This document shows positions 9,313-22,012 of a stretch of 64,000 bases of DNA, piece after piece. The stretch spans positions 21,075 to 85,074 of the forward strand of contig JAGCVD010000022.1 of assembly GCA_017962545.1 (NCBI GenBank). The letters are read 5' to 3'. A model generated the notes under the pieces. It had not been told where the DNA came from. It did not search any database and saw only the letters and a list, made by a program, of their open reading frames with translations. The translations under genes and the position numbers were made by a program. The number at the start of each line of letters is the position of its first letter. Within the stretch, counting starts at the first letter, position 1. Origin of the DNA: Bacteroidales bacterium. Lineage in GTDB: Bacteria; Bacteroidota; Bacteroidia; Bacteroidales; P3.

Positions 9313-9954
9313 TTATTCAGCCATAGTTCCATTGTACATTCCCACCAACTTCCCCTCTTCAAAGAAATATATCACACCCCAATATGGCATTTGGTTTCCA
9401 AGAGAGAGTTGCTGATCATTTGAGTATTCGGCATTGATAACCCCATGATATTGTTGTTCTAATCTCTCTCGGTCGTCGCCAATGCTTATTGAATGACTCA
9501 TTTGGCATTCCGTCGGTCCTGTAACAGCTATTCCATCCACAGAAAGGGCCAGTCTTGACTTAGCCACCTCTGCAGAATCCCCGTAAACATCAATCCTCAC
9601 ATTCTTTTTCTGATAGAACCAAGACTGGTGAAGTGCTCCGTCAAATTCCAAGACCACTGCCTCCGATAACGAATCAGGATTACCCCAGCACTCAATCACT
9701 TTTCTGATTGAAATATATGGAGTAAGCCAACCGTCAATGGTGTCTTGAAGAAAAGCAGAGTCAACAATATCTGATACTGTAACAGAATCCCCATTGTCCG
9801 CCTGTGGTTGTTGGCAACCAGCAAGGCTCATCAGGAACAATGCCATTATAAAAAAGCCTATCTTCAATTTGTTTTTTAAGGGTGTGTCCAATCTTCCCGT
9901 ATGCATCGACGGGAACTGCTGCTTGTTATGCTCGTTGAGAATCGGTGTTTCCAT
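9313..9954 (-). CDS. Hypothetical lipoprotein ORF fused to a second copy of the alaX start
   Basis: 213 residues from 9954. The first 27 (METPILNEHNKQQFPSMHT...) copy the alaX leader; then comes a lipoprotein signal peptide (LKNKLKIGFFIMALF, MSLAGC). There is no ATG at the expected native start: the codon before KNKLKIG is TTA, so translation needs the alaX-derived ATG, or a TTG at codon 31. The mature part (about 160 residues) includes a short Ser/Asp-rich stretch and no catalytic motif. It is more AT-rich than alaX. It is first in the minus-strand run. Confidence 0.6.
   Translation of the reverse strand: METPILNEHNKQQFPSMHTGRLDTPLKNKLKIGFFIMALFLMSLAGCQQPQADNGDSVTVSDIVDSAFLQDTIDGWLTPYISIRKVIECWGNPDSLSEAVVLEFDGALHQSWFYQKKNVRIDVYGDSAEVAKSRLALSVDGIAVTGPTECQMSHSISIGDDRERLEQQYHGVINAEYSNDQQLSLGNQMPYWGVIYFFEEGKLVGMYNGTMAE
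9874..9954 (-). repeat. alaX 5' segment, third copy
   Basis: 27 codons, aligned to the 9212-9298 copy with one 3-bp in-frame deletion. It carries start codon, LNEHNK and MHTG codons. Confidence 0.8.
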
Positions 9955-10101
9955 GTTGATATAACGTAAGATAATGGAAATTATTTTGCCCTGTTGCTCC
10001 AGTTGGATATCTTCTGCGTTTCAGCGACCGACTGCGCCTACTCCACCTGCTATTGGAAAAGAAAAACTGATTTTCTTTTCGCTCGGTTTAAGAAACTTTC
10101 G

Positions 10102-10109
10102 TATCTTTG
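10102..10109 (+). promoter_or_regulatory. Bacteroidota -7 box (TATCTTTG) for the M13 peptidase gene
   Basis: TATCTTTGC lies 38 bp before the ATG at 10148. A T-rich stretch sits where the -33 element belongs, but without a clean TTTG. The 146 bp between the alaX run and this box show nothing else. Confidence 0.65.
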
Positions 10110-10147
10110 CATTTTGTTTTGGAAACAATTATTAATAACAAAATAAC

Positions 10148-12205
10148 ATGAAGAAAACCCTTTTAAGCATTGCTACTATGGCAGTTATCGCTACCGGTTG
10201 TCAGCACAAGGCCCAGCTCACGTCGGGCATCAATTTGGACAACTTTGACACCACCGTCCGTCTGGAGGACGATTTCTACCAGTACGCCTGCGGCGGCTGG
10301 ATGGCTAACAACCCCCTCGACGCCGAGCATTCGCGCTACGGTGCCTTCGACGTGCTGGCCGAGAACGCGCTGAAGAATGTCAATGACATCATCGACTCCG
10401 TCAGCAAGAATGAGAACGAGGCTGGCTCGCTGGCCGACAAGATTGCCATGCTCTACAACATCGGCATGGACAGCGTCCGTCTGCAGGAGCAGGGTGCCGC
10501 CCCGCTGATGCCCTACCTTGAGGAAGTCAATGCCATCAAGACCAACGCCGAAGTCTGGAACGCCCTGCTCAAGTTACACCACATGGGTGTCCCTGTGCTG
10601 TTCGGTATTTTCGGTGAGGCCGACAAGGACGATGCCAACATGTGCATCGCTTGGGCCTACCAGAGTGGCCTCGGTCTCGGCGACCGCGACTACTACCTCC
10701 TTGACGAGGGCAACAACAAGAACATCCGCGCCGGCTACGTCGCCTTGATGACCAAAGAGTTTGCCATGGCTGGCTATGACAAGATGAGCGGCAAGAGAGC
10801 CGACAAACTGGCTCAGACCGTCATGACTTTCGAGACCCGTCTGGCCAAAGCCATGAACACCAAGCTCCAGAACCGTGACCCGCAGGCCACCTTCAACCGC
10901 TACACCGTGGAAGAGGCTGCCGCCTTCGCCCCCAACATCGACTGGAAAGGCTACTTCCAGACCATGGGTATCCTCGATGGCATGAAGAGCTTCAACATCG
11001 CCCAACCCAACTACTTTGCTGAAGTCAACAAAGTGCTGACCGACACCGACGTCGAGACCCTCAAGGCCTACTATGCCTGGCAGATCATCAACGCTTTCGC
11101 CAGCTACCTGAGCGATGACTTTATCAACACCAACTTTGAGTTCTACGGCAAGCTGCTCAGCGGCCGTGAGCAGAACCGTCCCCGTTGGAAACGCGTCACC
11201 TCGACCGTTGAAGGCGCCATGGGCGAGGCCCTCGGCCAGCTCTATGTCGAGAAATATTTCCCCGCCGAGGCCAAGACCCGCATGGAGACCCTCGTGCAGA
11301 ACCTCATCACCGCCCTCGGCCAACGCATCGACATGGCTGAATGGATGACCGACGCCACCAAGGCCAACGCTCACAAGAAACTTTCCACCATCTATGTCAA
11401 GATTGGTTATCCCAACAAATGGCGCGACTACAGCGGTCTTGAAATCAAGGACGACAGCTATCTGGCCAACATTGTGCGCAGCAACATATTCGACATGGAC
11501 TATATGTTCAGCAAGATCAACAAGCCCGTCGACAAGGACGAGTGGCTGATGACTCCGCAGACTGTCAACGCCTACTACAACCCCACCACCAACGAGATTT
11601 GCTTCCCCGCCGCCATCCTGCAGCCGCCGTTCTTCAACATGGAGGCTGACGAGGCCGCCAACTACGGTGCCATCGGCGTGGTCATCGGCCACGAACTGAC
11701 CCACGGCTTCGATGACCAGGGCCGTCAATATGACGAGAACGGCAACCTGAACGACTGGTGGACTGAAGATGACGCCAAGAACTTTGACGCCAACAAGCAG
11801 ACCCTCATCGAGGCCTTCAACAACTGCATCGCCCTCGACGACCCCGAGCTCGGTCTGATGCACGGCAATGGTGAGCTGACCCTCGGTGAGAACATCGCCG
11901 ACAACGGCGGTCTCCACGTGAGCTACCTCGCCATGCAGAACGCCATGGCCAAGAAGCAGGTCAACAAGGAGCAGATGGACGGCTTCACCCCCGAGCAGCG
12001 CTTCTTCCTGGCCTACGCCGCTGTGTGGGCTTCGAACATCCGTCCCGCCGCTGCCCTGCAGCTCACCCAGATGGATGTGCACTCGCTGGGCCGCAACCGC
12101 GTCAACGTGGCCCTGCCGCAAGTGACGGAGTTCATCGACGCCTTCGGCATCAAGGAAGGCGACGGCATGTGGCTCGCCCCCGAGAAACGTGTGGTGCTCT
12201 GGTAA
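10148..12205 (+). CDS. M13 family zinc metallopeptidase (neprilysin/PepO-like), lipoprotein
   Basis: 685 residues, the normal family length. A lipoprotein signal peptide (VIATGC) anchors it in the envelope. The zinc site is complete: HELTH (His515, Glu516, His519) and the third ligand in GENIAD (Glu581). The upstream NAYYNPTTNEICFPA strand that binds substrate backbone is also present. The N-terminal DDFYQYACGGWM begins the peptidase_M13_N domain. It cleaves oligopeptides in the periplasm or at the surface. A strong -7 box precedes it, and the next gene starts 3 bp after the stop. Confidence 0.93.
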   Translation: MKKTLLSIATMAVIATGCQHKAQLTSGINLDNFDTTVRLEDDFYQYACGGWMANNPLDAEHSRYGAFDVLAENALKNVNDIIDSVSKNENEAGSLADKIAMLYNIGMDSVRLQEQGAAPLMPYLEEVNAIKTNAEVWNALLKLHHMGVPVLFGIFGEADKDDANMCIAWAYQSGLGLGDRDYYLLDEGNNKNIRAGYVALMTKEFAMAGYDKMSGKRADKLAQTVMTFETRLAKAMNTKLQNRDPQATFNRYTVEEAAAFAPNIDWKGYFQTMGILDGMKSFNIAQPNYFAEVNKVLTDTDVETLKAYYAWQIINAFASYLSDDFINTNFEFYGKLLSGREQNRPRWKRVTSTVEGAMGEALGQLYVEKYFPAEAKTRMETLVQNLITALGQRIDMAEWMTDATKANAHKKLSTIYVKIGYPNKWRDYSGLEIKDDSYLANIVRSNIFDMDYMFSKINKPVDKDEWLMTPQTVNAYYNPTTNEICFPAAILQPPFFNMEADEAANYGAIGVVIGHELTHGFDDQGRQYDENGNLNDWWTEDDAKNFDANKQTLIEAFNNCIALDDPELGLMHGNGELTLGENIADNGGLHVSYLAMQNAMAKKQVNKEQMDGFTPEQRFFLAYAAVWASNIRPAAALQLTQMDVHSLGRNRVNVALPQVTEFIDAFGIKEGDGMWLAPEKRVVLW

Positions 12206-12208
12206 GAG

Positions 12209-13594
12209 ATGAGACGCACACTGTTCATATTGACACTTCTACTGTACTGCTGCACGATTTCGGCGCAGCAGTACAGTTTCTCGTTCCAGCCTGCAGAGCT
12301 GGAGGACACCACGCTGTACATCGGACGCCACTACCGTGACGAGGTGCAGCTCCTCGACTCAACACGCTACAGCGCCAAAGGATATATCTTCCGTGGCAAG
12401 CGTACATGGCCACGAGGCATCTATGCCCTGGTGCGACAGGACCGCAAGACAGTGCTCACCGACTTCCTGGTCGACGACAGCCGTTCGTTCACTCTCAGCG
12501 GTGACGCCAAGATGACGGCAACCAGCATCAAGGTAAAGGGCAGCAAAGCCAACCAACTGATGTTCAAATACAGGGCCACCGATCAGGAGGCCCGTCGCGA
12601 GGCCGACAGTCTGCGCAAGGCAGGTAACCAGGAAGCCTTGACAGCCTTGTCCGAACGCATGGCAGCCTATATAGAGCAAGTTGAGCGCATCGGCAAAGAC
12701 AACCTCTATCTGCAGCTTGAAAACAGCTGCGAGCCTGCAGAAGTGCCCGACAGCATCACAGACAAGCCCTACTACTACCGCACCCATTACTGGGACCCGC
12801 TGTTTAATTCGGAATTCGGAATTCGGAATTCGGAGTTGCTTTATAGTCCGCAGTTGTTCAACAAGATGAACTACTACTTCTTCGGACTGCTCTACCGTGC
12901 CGATGCCGACACCATTATCAAAGAGCTTGACCGACTGATGGCCCGCATTGGCGACGACACCGCCATGACACGTTATGTGTTGCAGTTCATCGAGCCCCGA
13001 TACTACCGCTCCACACGCAACATCGGCTGGGACGCCGTGTGGTGTCATATCGCTAGTAATTACATCCTCAAAGGACGCTGTCCGTGGATGCGCGAAAGCG
13101 AACTCTATCTGGCACGACAGAACTATAACCGCATCAGCAAGAGCATCATCGGCGCCCATGGACAGGAGTTGTGGATGCTCGACACAACACAGATTGACGC
13201 TCCAGAACACTGGCACTCGTCGCATCGCCAGCCGGCGCGCTATGTCATCCTCTGGTTCTGGGACCCCGACTGTCACCACTGCCAGGAACAGAGTGCCGAA
13301 CTGAAAACACTCTACGATTCGCTGACAGCCCCCGACCGACGCTTCGAGGTCTATGCCGTGGGCTACGACAGCGATGTTGAGAAGTGGAAAAAATACGTCA
13401 AGGAACACGACTTCCGCTGGATAAATGTTGGTGGCCCCAATGTCAATATAGACTACCAGGAGGCCTACAACGTACACGGCGCCCCAACAATGATTATCCT
13501 CGACTGGCGCCGCGACATCATCATGAACAAGGTGCTGCCCATCAAGAGCCTGCTGCAGTTCCTGGATAACTACGAAAAGAACACTAAACACTAA
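12209..13594 (+). CDS. TlpA-like thioredoxin-fold protein with N-terminal DUF4369-like domain
   Basis: 461 residues with a signal peptide (MRRTLFILTLLLYCCTISAQ). Residues 20-130 form a small beta domain of the DUF4369 kind that precedes many Bacteroidales redoxins. The C-terminal third is a thioredoxin fold with the active site PDCHHCQE (Cys355 and Cys358) and a cis-Pro loop (HGAPTMIILD). It probably acts as a periplasmic thiol-disulfide reductase. A 28-bp array of the heptamer AATTCGG (12806-12833) sits in the middle of the ORF and encodes FNSEFGIRNSEL. Confidence 0.82.
   Translation: MRRTLFILTLLLYCCTISAQQYSFSFQPAELEDTTLYIGRHYRDEVQLLDSTRYSAKGYIFRGKRTWPRGIYALVRQDRKTVLTDFLVDDSRSFTLSGDAKMTATSIKVKGSKANQLMFKYRATDQEARREADSLRKAGNQEALTALSERMAAYIEQVERIGKDNLYLQLENSCEPAEVPDSITDKPYYYRTHYWDPLFNSEFGIRNSELLYSPQLFNKMNYYFFGLLYRADADTIIKELDRLMARIGDDTAMTRYVLQFIEPRYYRSTRNIGWDAVWCHIASNYILKGRCPWMRESELYLARQNYNRISKSIIGAHGQELWMLDTTQIDAPEHWHSSHRQPARYVILWFWDPDCHHCQEQSAELKTLYDSLTAPDRRFEVYAVGYDSDVEKWKKYVKEHDFRWINVGGPNVNIDYQEAYNVHGAPTMIILDWRRDIIMNKVLPIKSLLQFLDNYEKNTKH
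12806..12833 (+). repeat. In-gene heptamer array (AATTCGG)4
   Basis: Four perfect 7-bp units inside the TlpA-like gene. The frame is kept across the array, but the unit is not a multiple of three, so a change of one or two units would shift the frame. Confidence 0.85.
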
Positions 13595-13608
13595 ATAAAC
13601 ACTTAGAA

Positions 13609-15387
<1,779 letters not shown>

Positions 15388-15388
15388 C

Positions 15389-16000
15389 ATGGCACAATAC
15401 CAACCACAGGGATTCCGCATATTGCCCACCGCTGTCAAGCACTTGCTTATAATCAACACCATCTGCTACCTGGCATATTACGTGCTGGCCAAACAACAGA
15501 TCATTGACCTCAACTACTGGCTGGGCATCTGGACGCCGTCAAGCGGCATGTTCCGTATATGGCAGCCGTTGACCTATATGTTTATGCACGGCTCGTTTGA
15601 CCACTTATTCTTCAACATGTTCACCTTATGGATGTTCGGTGCCGTATTGGAGCGCTATTGGGGCACACGACGCTTCCTGTTCTACTACCTCATATGCGGC
15701 ATCGGCGCAGGACTGCTGAACCTTCTGGTGCCGGGAGTGCATCTCAGCGTGGGTGCCTCGGGAGCTGTATACGCATTGTTGCTGGCTTTCGGCATGATGT
15801 GGCCCAACGAGTACATCTATCTCTATTTCCTAGTGCCCATCAAGACCAAGTGGTTCATCATCGGCATGATTGCCATCGAGCTCTTCGAGGGTATCTTCCG
15901 CAGCTATGACGGCATCGCCCACTTCGCCCACCTCGGCGGTATGCTCATCGGTCTTCTGCTCATCCTCTACTGGCGCAAACACCCTTTTTCAAGAATATAA
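15389..16000 (+). CDS. Rhomboid family intramembrane serine protease
   Basis: 203 residues with six hydrophobic segments. The catalytic serine lies in GASGAVYALL and the catalytic histidine in FAHLGGMLIG, with the conserved MFMHGSFDHLFFNMFTLW loop before them. Rhomboids cut substrates inside the cytoplasmic membrane. The gene starts one base after the mutL stop and is probably co-transcribed with it. The substrate cannot be told from the sequence. Confidence 0.92.
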   Translation: MAQYQPQGFRILPTAVKHLLIINTICYLAYYVLAKQQIIDLNYWLGIWTPSSGMFRIWQPLTYMFMHGSFDHLFFNMFTLWMFGAVLERYWGTRRFLFYYLICGIGAGLLNLLVPGVHLSVGASGAVYALLLAFGMMWPNEYIYLYFLVPIKTKWFIIGMIAIELFEGIFRSYDGIAHFAHLGGMLIGLLLILYWRKHPFSRI

Positions 16001-16024
16001 AAAATAAAACAAATATTACAAAAC

Positions 16025-16582
16025 ATGAAGAAAAGTCTATTATTGGTTGCCATGCTTTCAGTGCTGGCCACTTCAATTGCTCAAGAAGACAATGTCTTTA
16101 ACATCCACTACAACTGGGACAAGATGCTTGCCTACACCTACCAGCCTGGCTATCCCTACGGCTTCGGCTTGGCAGGTGGTTCATTTATGTCGTTTGGTTT
16201 TAGCGACGGAGAGACAAGATACCTCGAAACCACGACCGACTACTACCAATCGACCTGGTCGCTGCGTTTTGGTTGGGTTGGATACTCCATCGATGAAGGC
16301 GTCACCGGATGGGGCGCCGTTACCTTCCGTCCTTTTGTGAACATGGGCATGGACTTCATGAAACACTACACCCAGACTGCCTCAGGTATGGATTCCAAGA
16401 CCAAAACCTACTTCACCTTTGCCCCGTCGCTGGCGGTGAATGTCTATATGCTCAACTTCTTCGTGGGCTATGAAATCGTCCCCCGCTTCAAACAGCTCAA
16501 CGGTCTCAACTTCGGTGCAGGCTTCTCCATCCCGCTCAAATCTAGCAAGACCGCCGAGAAAAGCAATATTATACACATCTAA
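16025..16582 (+). CDS. Hypothetical small outer-membrane beta-barrel protein
   Basis: 185 residues with a signal peptide ([20 protein letters not shown]). The rest consists of alternating aromatic-rich strands ([41 protein letters not shown]) typical of 8-stranded barrels. The C-terminus ends in a basic/polar tail instead of an aromatic residue. The gene lies between the rhomboid gene (24 bp) and valS (5 bp). Function unknown. Confidence 0.65.
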   Translation: MKKSLLLVAMLSVLATSIAQEDNVFNIHYNWDKMLAYTYQPGYPYGFGLAGGSFMSFGFSDGETRYLETTTDYYQSTWSLRFGWVGYSIDEGVTGWGAVTFRPFVNMGMDFMKHYTQTASGMDSKTKTYFTFAPSLAVNVYMLNFFVGYEIVPRFKQLNGLNFGAGFSIPLKSSKTAEKSNIIHI

Positions 16583-16587
16583 TTATT

Positions 16588-19245
16588 ATGGAAATAGCAT
16601 CGAAATACGACCCTCGGCAAATCGAGGAGAAATGGTATCAGTTCTGGCTTGACAAGAAACTCTTCCACTCGGAACCCGACCACCGTGTGCCCTACACCAT
16701 CGTCATCCCGCCGCCCAACGTGACCGGTGTGCTGCACATGGGTCATATGCTCAACAACACCATTCAAGATGTGCTAGTGCGCCGCGCTCGCATGCAGGGC
16801 AAGAACGCCTGCTGGGTGCCCGGTACCGACCACGCCTCCATCTCGACCGAAGCCAAGGTCGTCAAAATGCTTGCCGAACGCGGCATCAACAAGCGCGATC
16901 TCACACGCGACGAGTATCTCAAGTACGCTTGGGAGTGGAAAGAGAAATACGGCGGCATCATCCTCAAGCAGCTCCGCAAGCTTGGAGCCAGCTGCGACTG
17001 GGATCGCACCTCCTTTACCATGGACGAGGTGCGCTACGAGAGCGTCATCCGCGTATTCGTCGACCTATACAACAAAGGACTCATCTACCGCGGCGTGCGC
17101 ATGGTCAACTGGGATCCCCAGGCCCTCACCGCTGTCAGCGACGAAGAGGTCATCTATAAGGAAAGCCACGGAAAACTATTCTACCTCCGCTACTATGTGG
17201 AGGGCGAGGACAAGTATATCATCGTCGCCACCACGCGTCCCGAGACCATCATGGGTGACACCGCCGTCTGTGTGCATCCCGAGGACGAGCGCTACCAGTG
17301 GCTCAAGGGCAAGCGTGTCATCGTGCCCGGCGTGGGCCGTGTGGTGCCCATCATCATGGACGATTATGTCGACCGCGAGTTCGGTACCGGTGCCCTGAAA
17401 ATCACGCCGGCCCACGACATCAACGACTACAACCTCGGCATGAAATACGGCCTTGAGAGCATCGATATCTTCAACGACAACGGCACCCTCAATGAGCACG
17501 GCGGCAAGTACTGCGGCATGGACCGCTTCGCCTGCCGCAAGGCCATCATGAAAGACCTTGAGGAGGCCGGCCTCGTCGAAAAGACCGAAGACTACACCAA
17601 CAAGGTGGGTCACTCAGAACGCACCGACGCTGTCATCGAGCCCAAGCTCAGTGCCCAGTGGTTCCTCAAGATGGACGACATGGCCAAGCGAGCCCTCGAG
17701 GTGGTGGAGAACGACACCATCCGCTTCCACCCCGCCAAGTTCAAGAACACCTACCGCCATTGGCTGGAGAATATCAAGGACTGGTGCATCAGCCGCCAGC
17801 TATGGTGGGGACACCGCATCCCGGCATGGTACCTTGAGGTGAACGGCCGCGTGGAGACCATCGTGGCACTCAATGCCGACGAAGCCAAGAAGATTGCCAC
17901 CGAGAAGTACAGCTATACCGGCGAATTGCGCCAGGACGAAGATGTGCTCGACACCTGGTTCAGCTCCTGGCTCTGGCCCATCTCCCTCTTTGACGGAATC
18001 CGACATCCCGACAACGACGAGATTAAATACTACTACCCCACTGCCGACCTTATCACCGCTCCCGACATCATCTTCTTCTGGGTGGCCCGCATGATTATGG
18101 CAGGCGAAGAATACCGTAATGATGTTCCCTTCCACAACGTCTACTTCACCGGTATCGTGCGCGACAAACTGGGCCGCAAGATGAGCAAGAGCCTCGGCAA
18201 TAGCCCCGATCCCATCGAACTCATCGAGAAATACGGCGCCGACGGCGTTCGCATGGGCATGCTCCTCACCGCCCCTGCCGGCAACGACCTTCCCTTCGAC
18301 GAAAACATTTGTGAGCAAGGCCGCAACTTCAGCAACAAGCTATGGAACGCCCTGCGACTGGTCAGCGGCTGGCAGGTCTCTGGAGAATCCGAAAATTCTG
18401 GAAACAACGAAGTTGCCGTCCAGTGGATGGAGCAGCGCATGGCACAGGTGCTCGAGGAAATTGAGAAAGACTTCGACCAGTACCGCCTCAGCGAAGCCCT
18501 CATGGCCAGCTACAAACTCGCCTGGGACGACTTCTGCTCGTGGTACCTCGAGATGGTCAAGCCCGCCTACGGTACCCCCATCGACCGTGAGACCTACGAC
18601 GCCACCATCAGCATCTTCTCCCGTCTGATGCTCATCCTGCACCCCTTCATGCCCTTTGTCACCGAAGAGATATGGCATGCACTGCAAACCATCGGCAAGG
18701 ACGACGAGAAGGCTGCCTTCATCAATGCCAACTACAGCATTATGAACCAGCACATGCCCACCAGTGTCTTCTTCGACCAGCGGATGCTCGACGAGTTCGA
18801 CACCGCCCGCGAGGTCATCGCCGGCGTGCGCAACATACGCAACACCCGCAACCTCTCGCCCAAAGAGGCACTGGAGGTCTCGTTCATCGCCGCCGACGAC
18901 CGCTACCGTTTCGCCCGCTTCGACGGCATCGTGCGCAAGCTGGCCAATGTCAGCGCCATTCACGAAGTGACCGAGAAGCCCGCCGGCGCCCTATCGTTCA
19001 TGGTGGGCACCATGGAGTGCTTCGTACCCATGCCAGAGAACGTCAACAAGGACGAGGAACTGAAGAAACTGCAAGAGGAACTGAAGTACGCCGAGGGATT
19101 CCTCAACAGCGTGCTGAAGAAACTCTCGAACGAGAAGTTCGTCAACGGCGCCCCGGCAGCCGTCATCGAAAAGGAGCGCAACAAGCAGCGCGACGCCGAG
19201 ACCAAGATTGCCGCCCTCAAGGCGCAGATAGAAGCCTTAGGCTGA
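16588..19245 (+). CDS. valS: Valyl-tRNA synthetase
   Basis: 885 residues, the full class Ia enzyme. It has the HIGH-type motif ([15 protein letters not shown]), the editing domain signature [13 protein letters not shown], the KMSKS loop ([13 protein letters not shown]), the [16 protein letters not shown]-type block (here [16 protein letters not shown]), and the C-terminal coiled-coil tRNA-binding arm ([15 protein letters not shown] to [10 protein letters not shown]). It charges tRNA-Val in the cytoplasm. It ends at a strong terminator shared with frdB. Confidence 0.98.
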   Translation: MEIASKYDPRQIEEKWYQFWLDKKLFHSEPDHRVPYTIVIPPPNVTGVLHMGHMLNNTIQDVLVRRARMQGKNACWVPGTDHASISTEAKVVKMLAERGINKRDLTRDEYLKYAWEWKEKYGGIILKQLRKLGASCDWDRTSFTMDEVRYESVIRVFVDLYNKGLIYRGVRMVNWDPQALTAVSDEEVIYKESHGKLFYLRYYVEGEDKYIIVATTRPETIMGDTAVCVHPEDERYQWLKGKRVIVPGVGRVVPIIMDDYVDREFGTGALKITPAHDINDYNLGMKYGLESIDIFNDNGTLNEHGGKYCGMDRFACRKAIMKDLEEAGLVEKTEDYTNKVGHSERTDAVIEPKLSAQWFLKMDDMAKRALEVVENDTIRFHPAKFKNTYRHWLENIKDWCISRQLWWGHRIPAWYLEVNGRVETIVALNADEAKKIATEKYSYTGELRQDEDVLDTWFSSWLWPISLFDGIRHPDNDEIKYYYPTADLITAPDIIFFWVARMIMAGEEYRNDVPFHNVYFTGIVRDKLGRKMSKSLGNSPDPIELIEKYGADGVRMGMLLTAPAGNDLPFDENICEQGRNFSNKLWNALRLVSGWQVSGESENSGNNEVAVQWMEQRMAQVLEEIEKDFDQYRLSEALMASYKLAWDDFCSWYLEMVKPAYGTPIDRETYDATISIFSRLMLILHPFMPFVTEEIWHALQTIGKDDEKAAFINANYSIMNQHMPTSVFFDQRMLDEFDTAREVIAGVRNIRNTRNLSPKEALEVSFIAADDRYRFARFDGIVRKLANVSAIHEVTEKPAGALSFMVGTMECFVPMPENVNKDEELKKLQEELKYAEGFLNSVLKKLSNEKFVNGAPAAVIEKERNKQRDAETKIAALKAQIEALG

Positions 19246-19257
19246 TAGCTTATAAAC

Positions 19258-19297
19258 AGAGGGGGCCCACGCAAAGCGCGGGCCCCCTCTTCTTTTA
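19258..19297. terminator. Bidirectional terminator between valS and frdB
   Basis: An 11-bp perfect GC-rich stem, AGAGGGGGCCC (19258-19268) with GGGCCCCCTCT (19280-19290), followed by TCTTTTATT on the plus strand. The two flanking genes converge on it. Confidence 0.88.
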
Positions 19298-20053
19298 TTC
19301 GCGGCGGTCTCGCCCGAAAGCCTGACCAATCCAGTTTCTGTTCAGACGTGCAATATTCTGCCGCTTGATTTGCTTGGGGCACTCTGCCTCACAGGCATAG
19401 GTGTTGGTGCAGCCGCCGAAGCCCAGCTCGTCCATCTTGACAATCATGTTGCGGGCACGGTCCAGTGCCTCGGGCTCGCCCTGCGGTAACAGGTTGAGAT
19501 GGCTCACCTTGGCACCGACAAAGAGCATGGCACTGGCATTCTTGCAGGCTGCCACACAGGCACCGCAACCGATACACTGGGCGGCATCCATGGCCTGGTC
19601 GGCCACATGCTTCGGCACAAGGATATTGTTGGCGTCGGGCACACCGCCAGTGGTGACGCTGATATAACCACCAGCCTGTATAATCTTGTCGAAAGCCGTA
19701 CGGTCGACCACCAAATCCTTGATGATGGGGAACGCCTTGGCACGCCATGGCTCGACCCATATCTCGTCGCCGTCATGAAAACGGCGCATGTGGAGCTGAC
19801 AGGTGGTCACGCCGTCGTCGTTGCCATGGGGACGACCGTTGATATAAAGGCCGCACATGCCGCAGATACCCTCGCGACAGTCGTTGTCGAAGCAAACAGG
19901 GTGCGCTATCTTGTCGTTGATGAGCTTCTCGTTGAGCTGGTCGAGCATCTCGAGAAACGAGCAGTCGGCCGAGATGTTGTCAATCTCATAGGTCTCGAAA
20001 TGGCCTTTGGCGCGGGCGTTCTCCTGACGCCAGATATGTAGTGTGAATTTCAT
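19295..20053 (-). CDS. frdB: Fumarate reductase/succinate dehydrogenase iron-sulfur subunit
   Basis: 252 residues. The ferredoxin domain holds the [2Fe-2S] ligands CREGICGMC (with Cys59, 64, 67 and Cys85), and the C-terminal domain holds the two further cluster motifs [17 protein letters not shown] and [13 protein letters not shown] for [4Fe-4S] and [3Fe-4S]. It passes electrons between the quinone site in FrdC and the flavin in FrdA. It is the last gene of frdCAB, 3 bp after frdA. In anaerobic Bacteroidales this complex runs as quinol:fumarate reductase. Confidence 0.96.
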   Translation of the reverse strand: MKFTLHIWRQENARAKGHFETYEIDNISADCSFLEMLDQLNEKLINDKIAHPVCFDNDCREGICGMCGLYINGRPHGNDDGVTTCQLHMRRFHDGDEIWVEPWRAKAFPIIKDLVVDRTAFDKIIQAGGYISVTTGGVPDANNILVPKHVADQAMDAAQCIGCGACVAACKNASAMLFVGAKVSHLNLLPQGEPEALDRARNMIVKMDELGFGGCTNTYACEAECPKQIKRQNIARLNRNWIGQAFGRDRRE

Positions 20054-20056
20054 GGC

Positions 20057-21994
20057 TTACTTGTAATTACGTTTCACAATCTGAATGTGCTCGTAGTTGA
20101 GCTCTTCCTTATGCATCACCTCGGGCTGGTCGTGACCTTGGTACTCCCAGGCAGCGACAAACATGAAGTTGTCGTCGTCGCGGAGGGTCTCGCCGTCCTC
20201 GGTCTGGTGCTCGATGCGGAAGTGGCCGCCGCAACTCTCCTCTCGCTGTGTGGCATCGGCCACGATGAGGCGAGCCAGCTCGAAGTAATCCTCTAGACGG
20301 TAGGCCTTCTCCAACTCGGGGTTCATCTCCAGCGCCTTGCCGGGAATATAGAGGTGCTGGTAGAAATCTGCCTCCAACTCGACAATCTTCTCGGCGGCGG
20401 TGGCCAGACTCTCCTTCGAACGGGCCATTCCGCAGTACTCCCACATGATGCGGCCCAAAGCCTTGTGGTAGTGGTCGACGGAGTGCTCACCCTGTATCGT
20501 CATCAGGCTCTCCATGCGAGCCCGGACGTTGGCTTCGGCCTCGTCGAACTCGGGGCCTTCGGCCTTGATTTTGCCCACGTATATCTGGTCGGCCAGGTAA
20601 TTCTGCAACGTGTAGGGCAGCACGAAGTAGCCGTCGGCCAGTCCCTGCATGAGCGCCGAGGCGCCGAGGCGGTTGGCGCCGTGGTCGCTGAAGTTGGCCT
20701 CGCCGGCGGCGAAGAGGCCAGGGATGGTGGTCTGCAGTTCATAGTCGACCCACAGGCCTCCCATGGTGTAGTGTACAGCGGGATAAATCATCATCGGCTC
20801 CTCATAGGGGTCGGTGTCAACAATCTTCTGGTACATCTGGAAAAGGTTGCCGTACTTCTGCTCCACCACGTCGCGTCCCAGACGCTTGATGGCGTCGGCG
20901 AAGTCAAGGTATACGGCCAATCCTGTGGGGCCTACGCCGTAGCCGGCGTCGCAGCGCTCCTTGGCGGCACGGCTGGCAACATCGCGTGGCACCAGGTTGC
21001 CGAAGGCGGGATAGCGGCGTTCAAGGTAATAATCACGGTCTTCCTCGGGGATATCAATGGGACGCAGCTTGCCGGCACGGATAGCCTCTGAGTCCTCTTT
21101 CTTCTTGGGCACCCAGATGCGTCCGTCATTACGCAAGCTCTCGCTCATCAGCGTGAGCTTCGACTGGTAGTCGCCGTGCACGGGGATGCAGGTGGGGTGT
21201 ATCTGCACGTAGCAGGGGTTTGCGAAGGCGGCGCCGCGACGGTGGCAGACCCACGCGGCGGAGCCGTTGCTGTTCATAGCGTTGGTCGAGAGGTAGTAGA
21301 CGTTGCCGTAGCCGCCGGTGGCCACCACCACAGCATGGGCGGCGTAGCGCTCCAGCTCGCCAGTGACGAGGTTTCTAACAATAATGCCTCTGGCACGACC
21401 GTCCTTGATGACGAGATCCATCATCTCATGACGCTCGTGCAGCACCACGGTGCCGCGGGCTATCTCGCGACTTAAGGCGCCGTAGGCACCCAGCAGCAGT
21501 TGCTGACCGGTCTGGCCGCGGGCGTAGAAGGTTCTAGAAACCTGTGCACCGCCGAAGGAGCGGTTGTCGAGCAGACCGCTGTAGTCGCGGGCGAAGGGAA
21601 CGCCCTGGGCGACACACTGGTCGATGATGTCGCCGCTGACCTCGGCCAAGCGGTAGACGTTGGCCTCGCGGGCACGGTAATCGCCACCCTTGATGGTGTC
21701 CTTGAAGAGACGCTCCACGCTGTCGCCGTCGTTCTGGTAGTTCTTGGCGGCGTTGATACCGCCCTGGGCGGCGATGGAGTGGGCGCGGCGCGGCGAATCC
21801 TGGATGCAGAAGATGTCGACATGGAATCCCAGTGCGCCGAGAGAGGCGGCGGCCGAGGCACCGGCTAGGCCAGTACCCACCACGATGATGTCGAGCTTGC
21901 GCTTGTTGGCAGGGTTCACCAGCTTCTGCGCGGCTTTATAATTGGTCCATTTCTGACTGAGCGGACCTTCGGGTATCTTGGAGTCTAATTTCAT
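20057..21994 (-). CDS. frdA: Fumarate reductase/succinate dehydrogenase flavoprotein subunit
   Basis: 645 residues. The FAD-binding start [14 protein letters not shown], the covalent-flavin region [16 protein letters not shown], the active-site segment [20 protein letters not shown] and the [10 protein letters not shown] motif are all present. It reduces fumarate to succinate at the end of the anaerobic fumarate respiratory chain. Length and motifs match the Bacteroides/Wolinella type. The gene is 18 bp downstream of frdC. Confidence 0.97.
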   Translation of the reverse strand: MKLDSKIPEGPLSQKWTNYKAAQKLVNPANKRKLDIIVVGTGLAGASAAASLGALGFHVDIFCIQDSPRRAHSIAAQGGINAAKNYQNDGDSVERLFKDTIKGGDYRAREANVYRLAEVSGDIIDQCVAQGVPFARDYSGLLDNRSFGGAQVSRTFYARGQTGQQLLLGAYGALSREIARGTVVLHERHEMMDLVIKDGRARGIIVRNLVTGELERYAAHAVVVATGGYGNVYYLSTNAMNSNGSAAWVCHRRGAAFANPCYVQIHPTCIPVHGDYQSKLTLMSESLRNDGRIWVPKKKEDSEAIRAGKLRPIDIPEEDRDYYLERRYPAFGNLVPRDVASRAAKERCDAGYGVGPTGLAVYLDFADAIKRLGRDVVEQKYGNLFQMYQKIVDTDPYEEPMMIYPAVHYTMGGLWVDYELQTTIPGLFAAGEANFSDHGANRLGASALMQGLADGYFVLPYTLQNYLADQIYVGKIKAEGPEFDEAEANVRARMESLMTIQGEHSVDHYHKALGRIMWEYCGMARSKESLATAAEKIVELEADFYQHLYIPGKALEMNPELEKAYRLEDYFELARLIVADATQREESCGGHFRIEHQTEDGETLRDDDNFMFVAAWEYQGHDQPEVMHKEELNYEHIQIVKRNYK

Positions 21995-22012
21995 CGGTTT
22001 AAGATTTAAGGA

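Noticed and set aside
9212-9954. Two further AlaX paralogues
   Set aside because: Only the first 20 or so residues match; the HxxxH pair is incomplete and the CxxxH motif is absent. They are lipoproteins behind a copied leader.
10574-12121. 515-codon open frame on the minus strand
   Set aside because: It is antisense to the M13 peptidase gene and arises from the strong G/C third-position bias; no family pattern is visible and the sense strand is fully explained.
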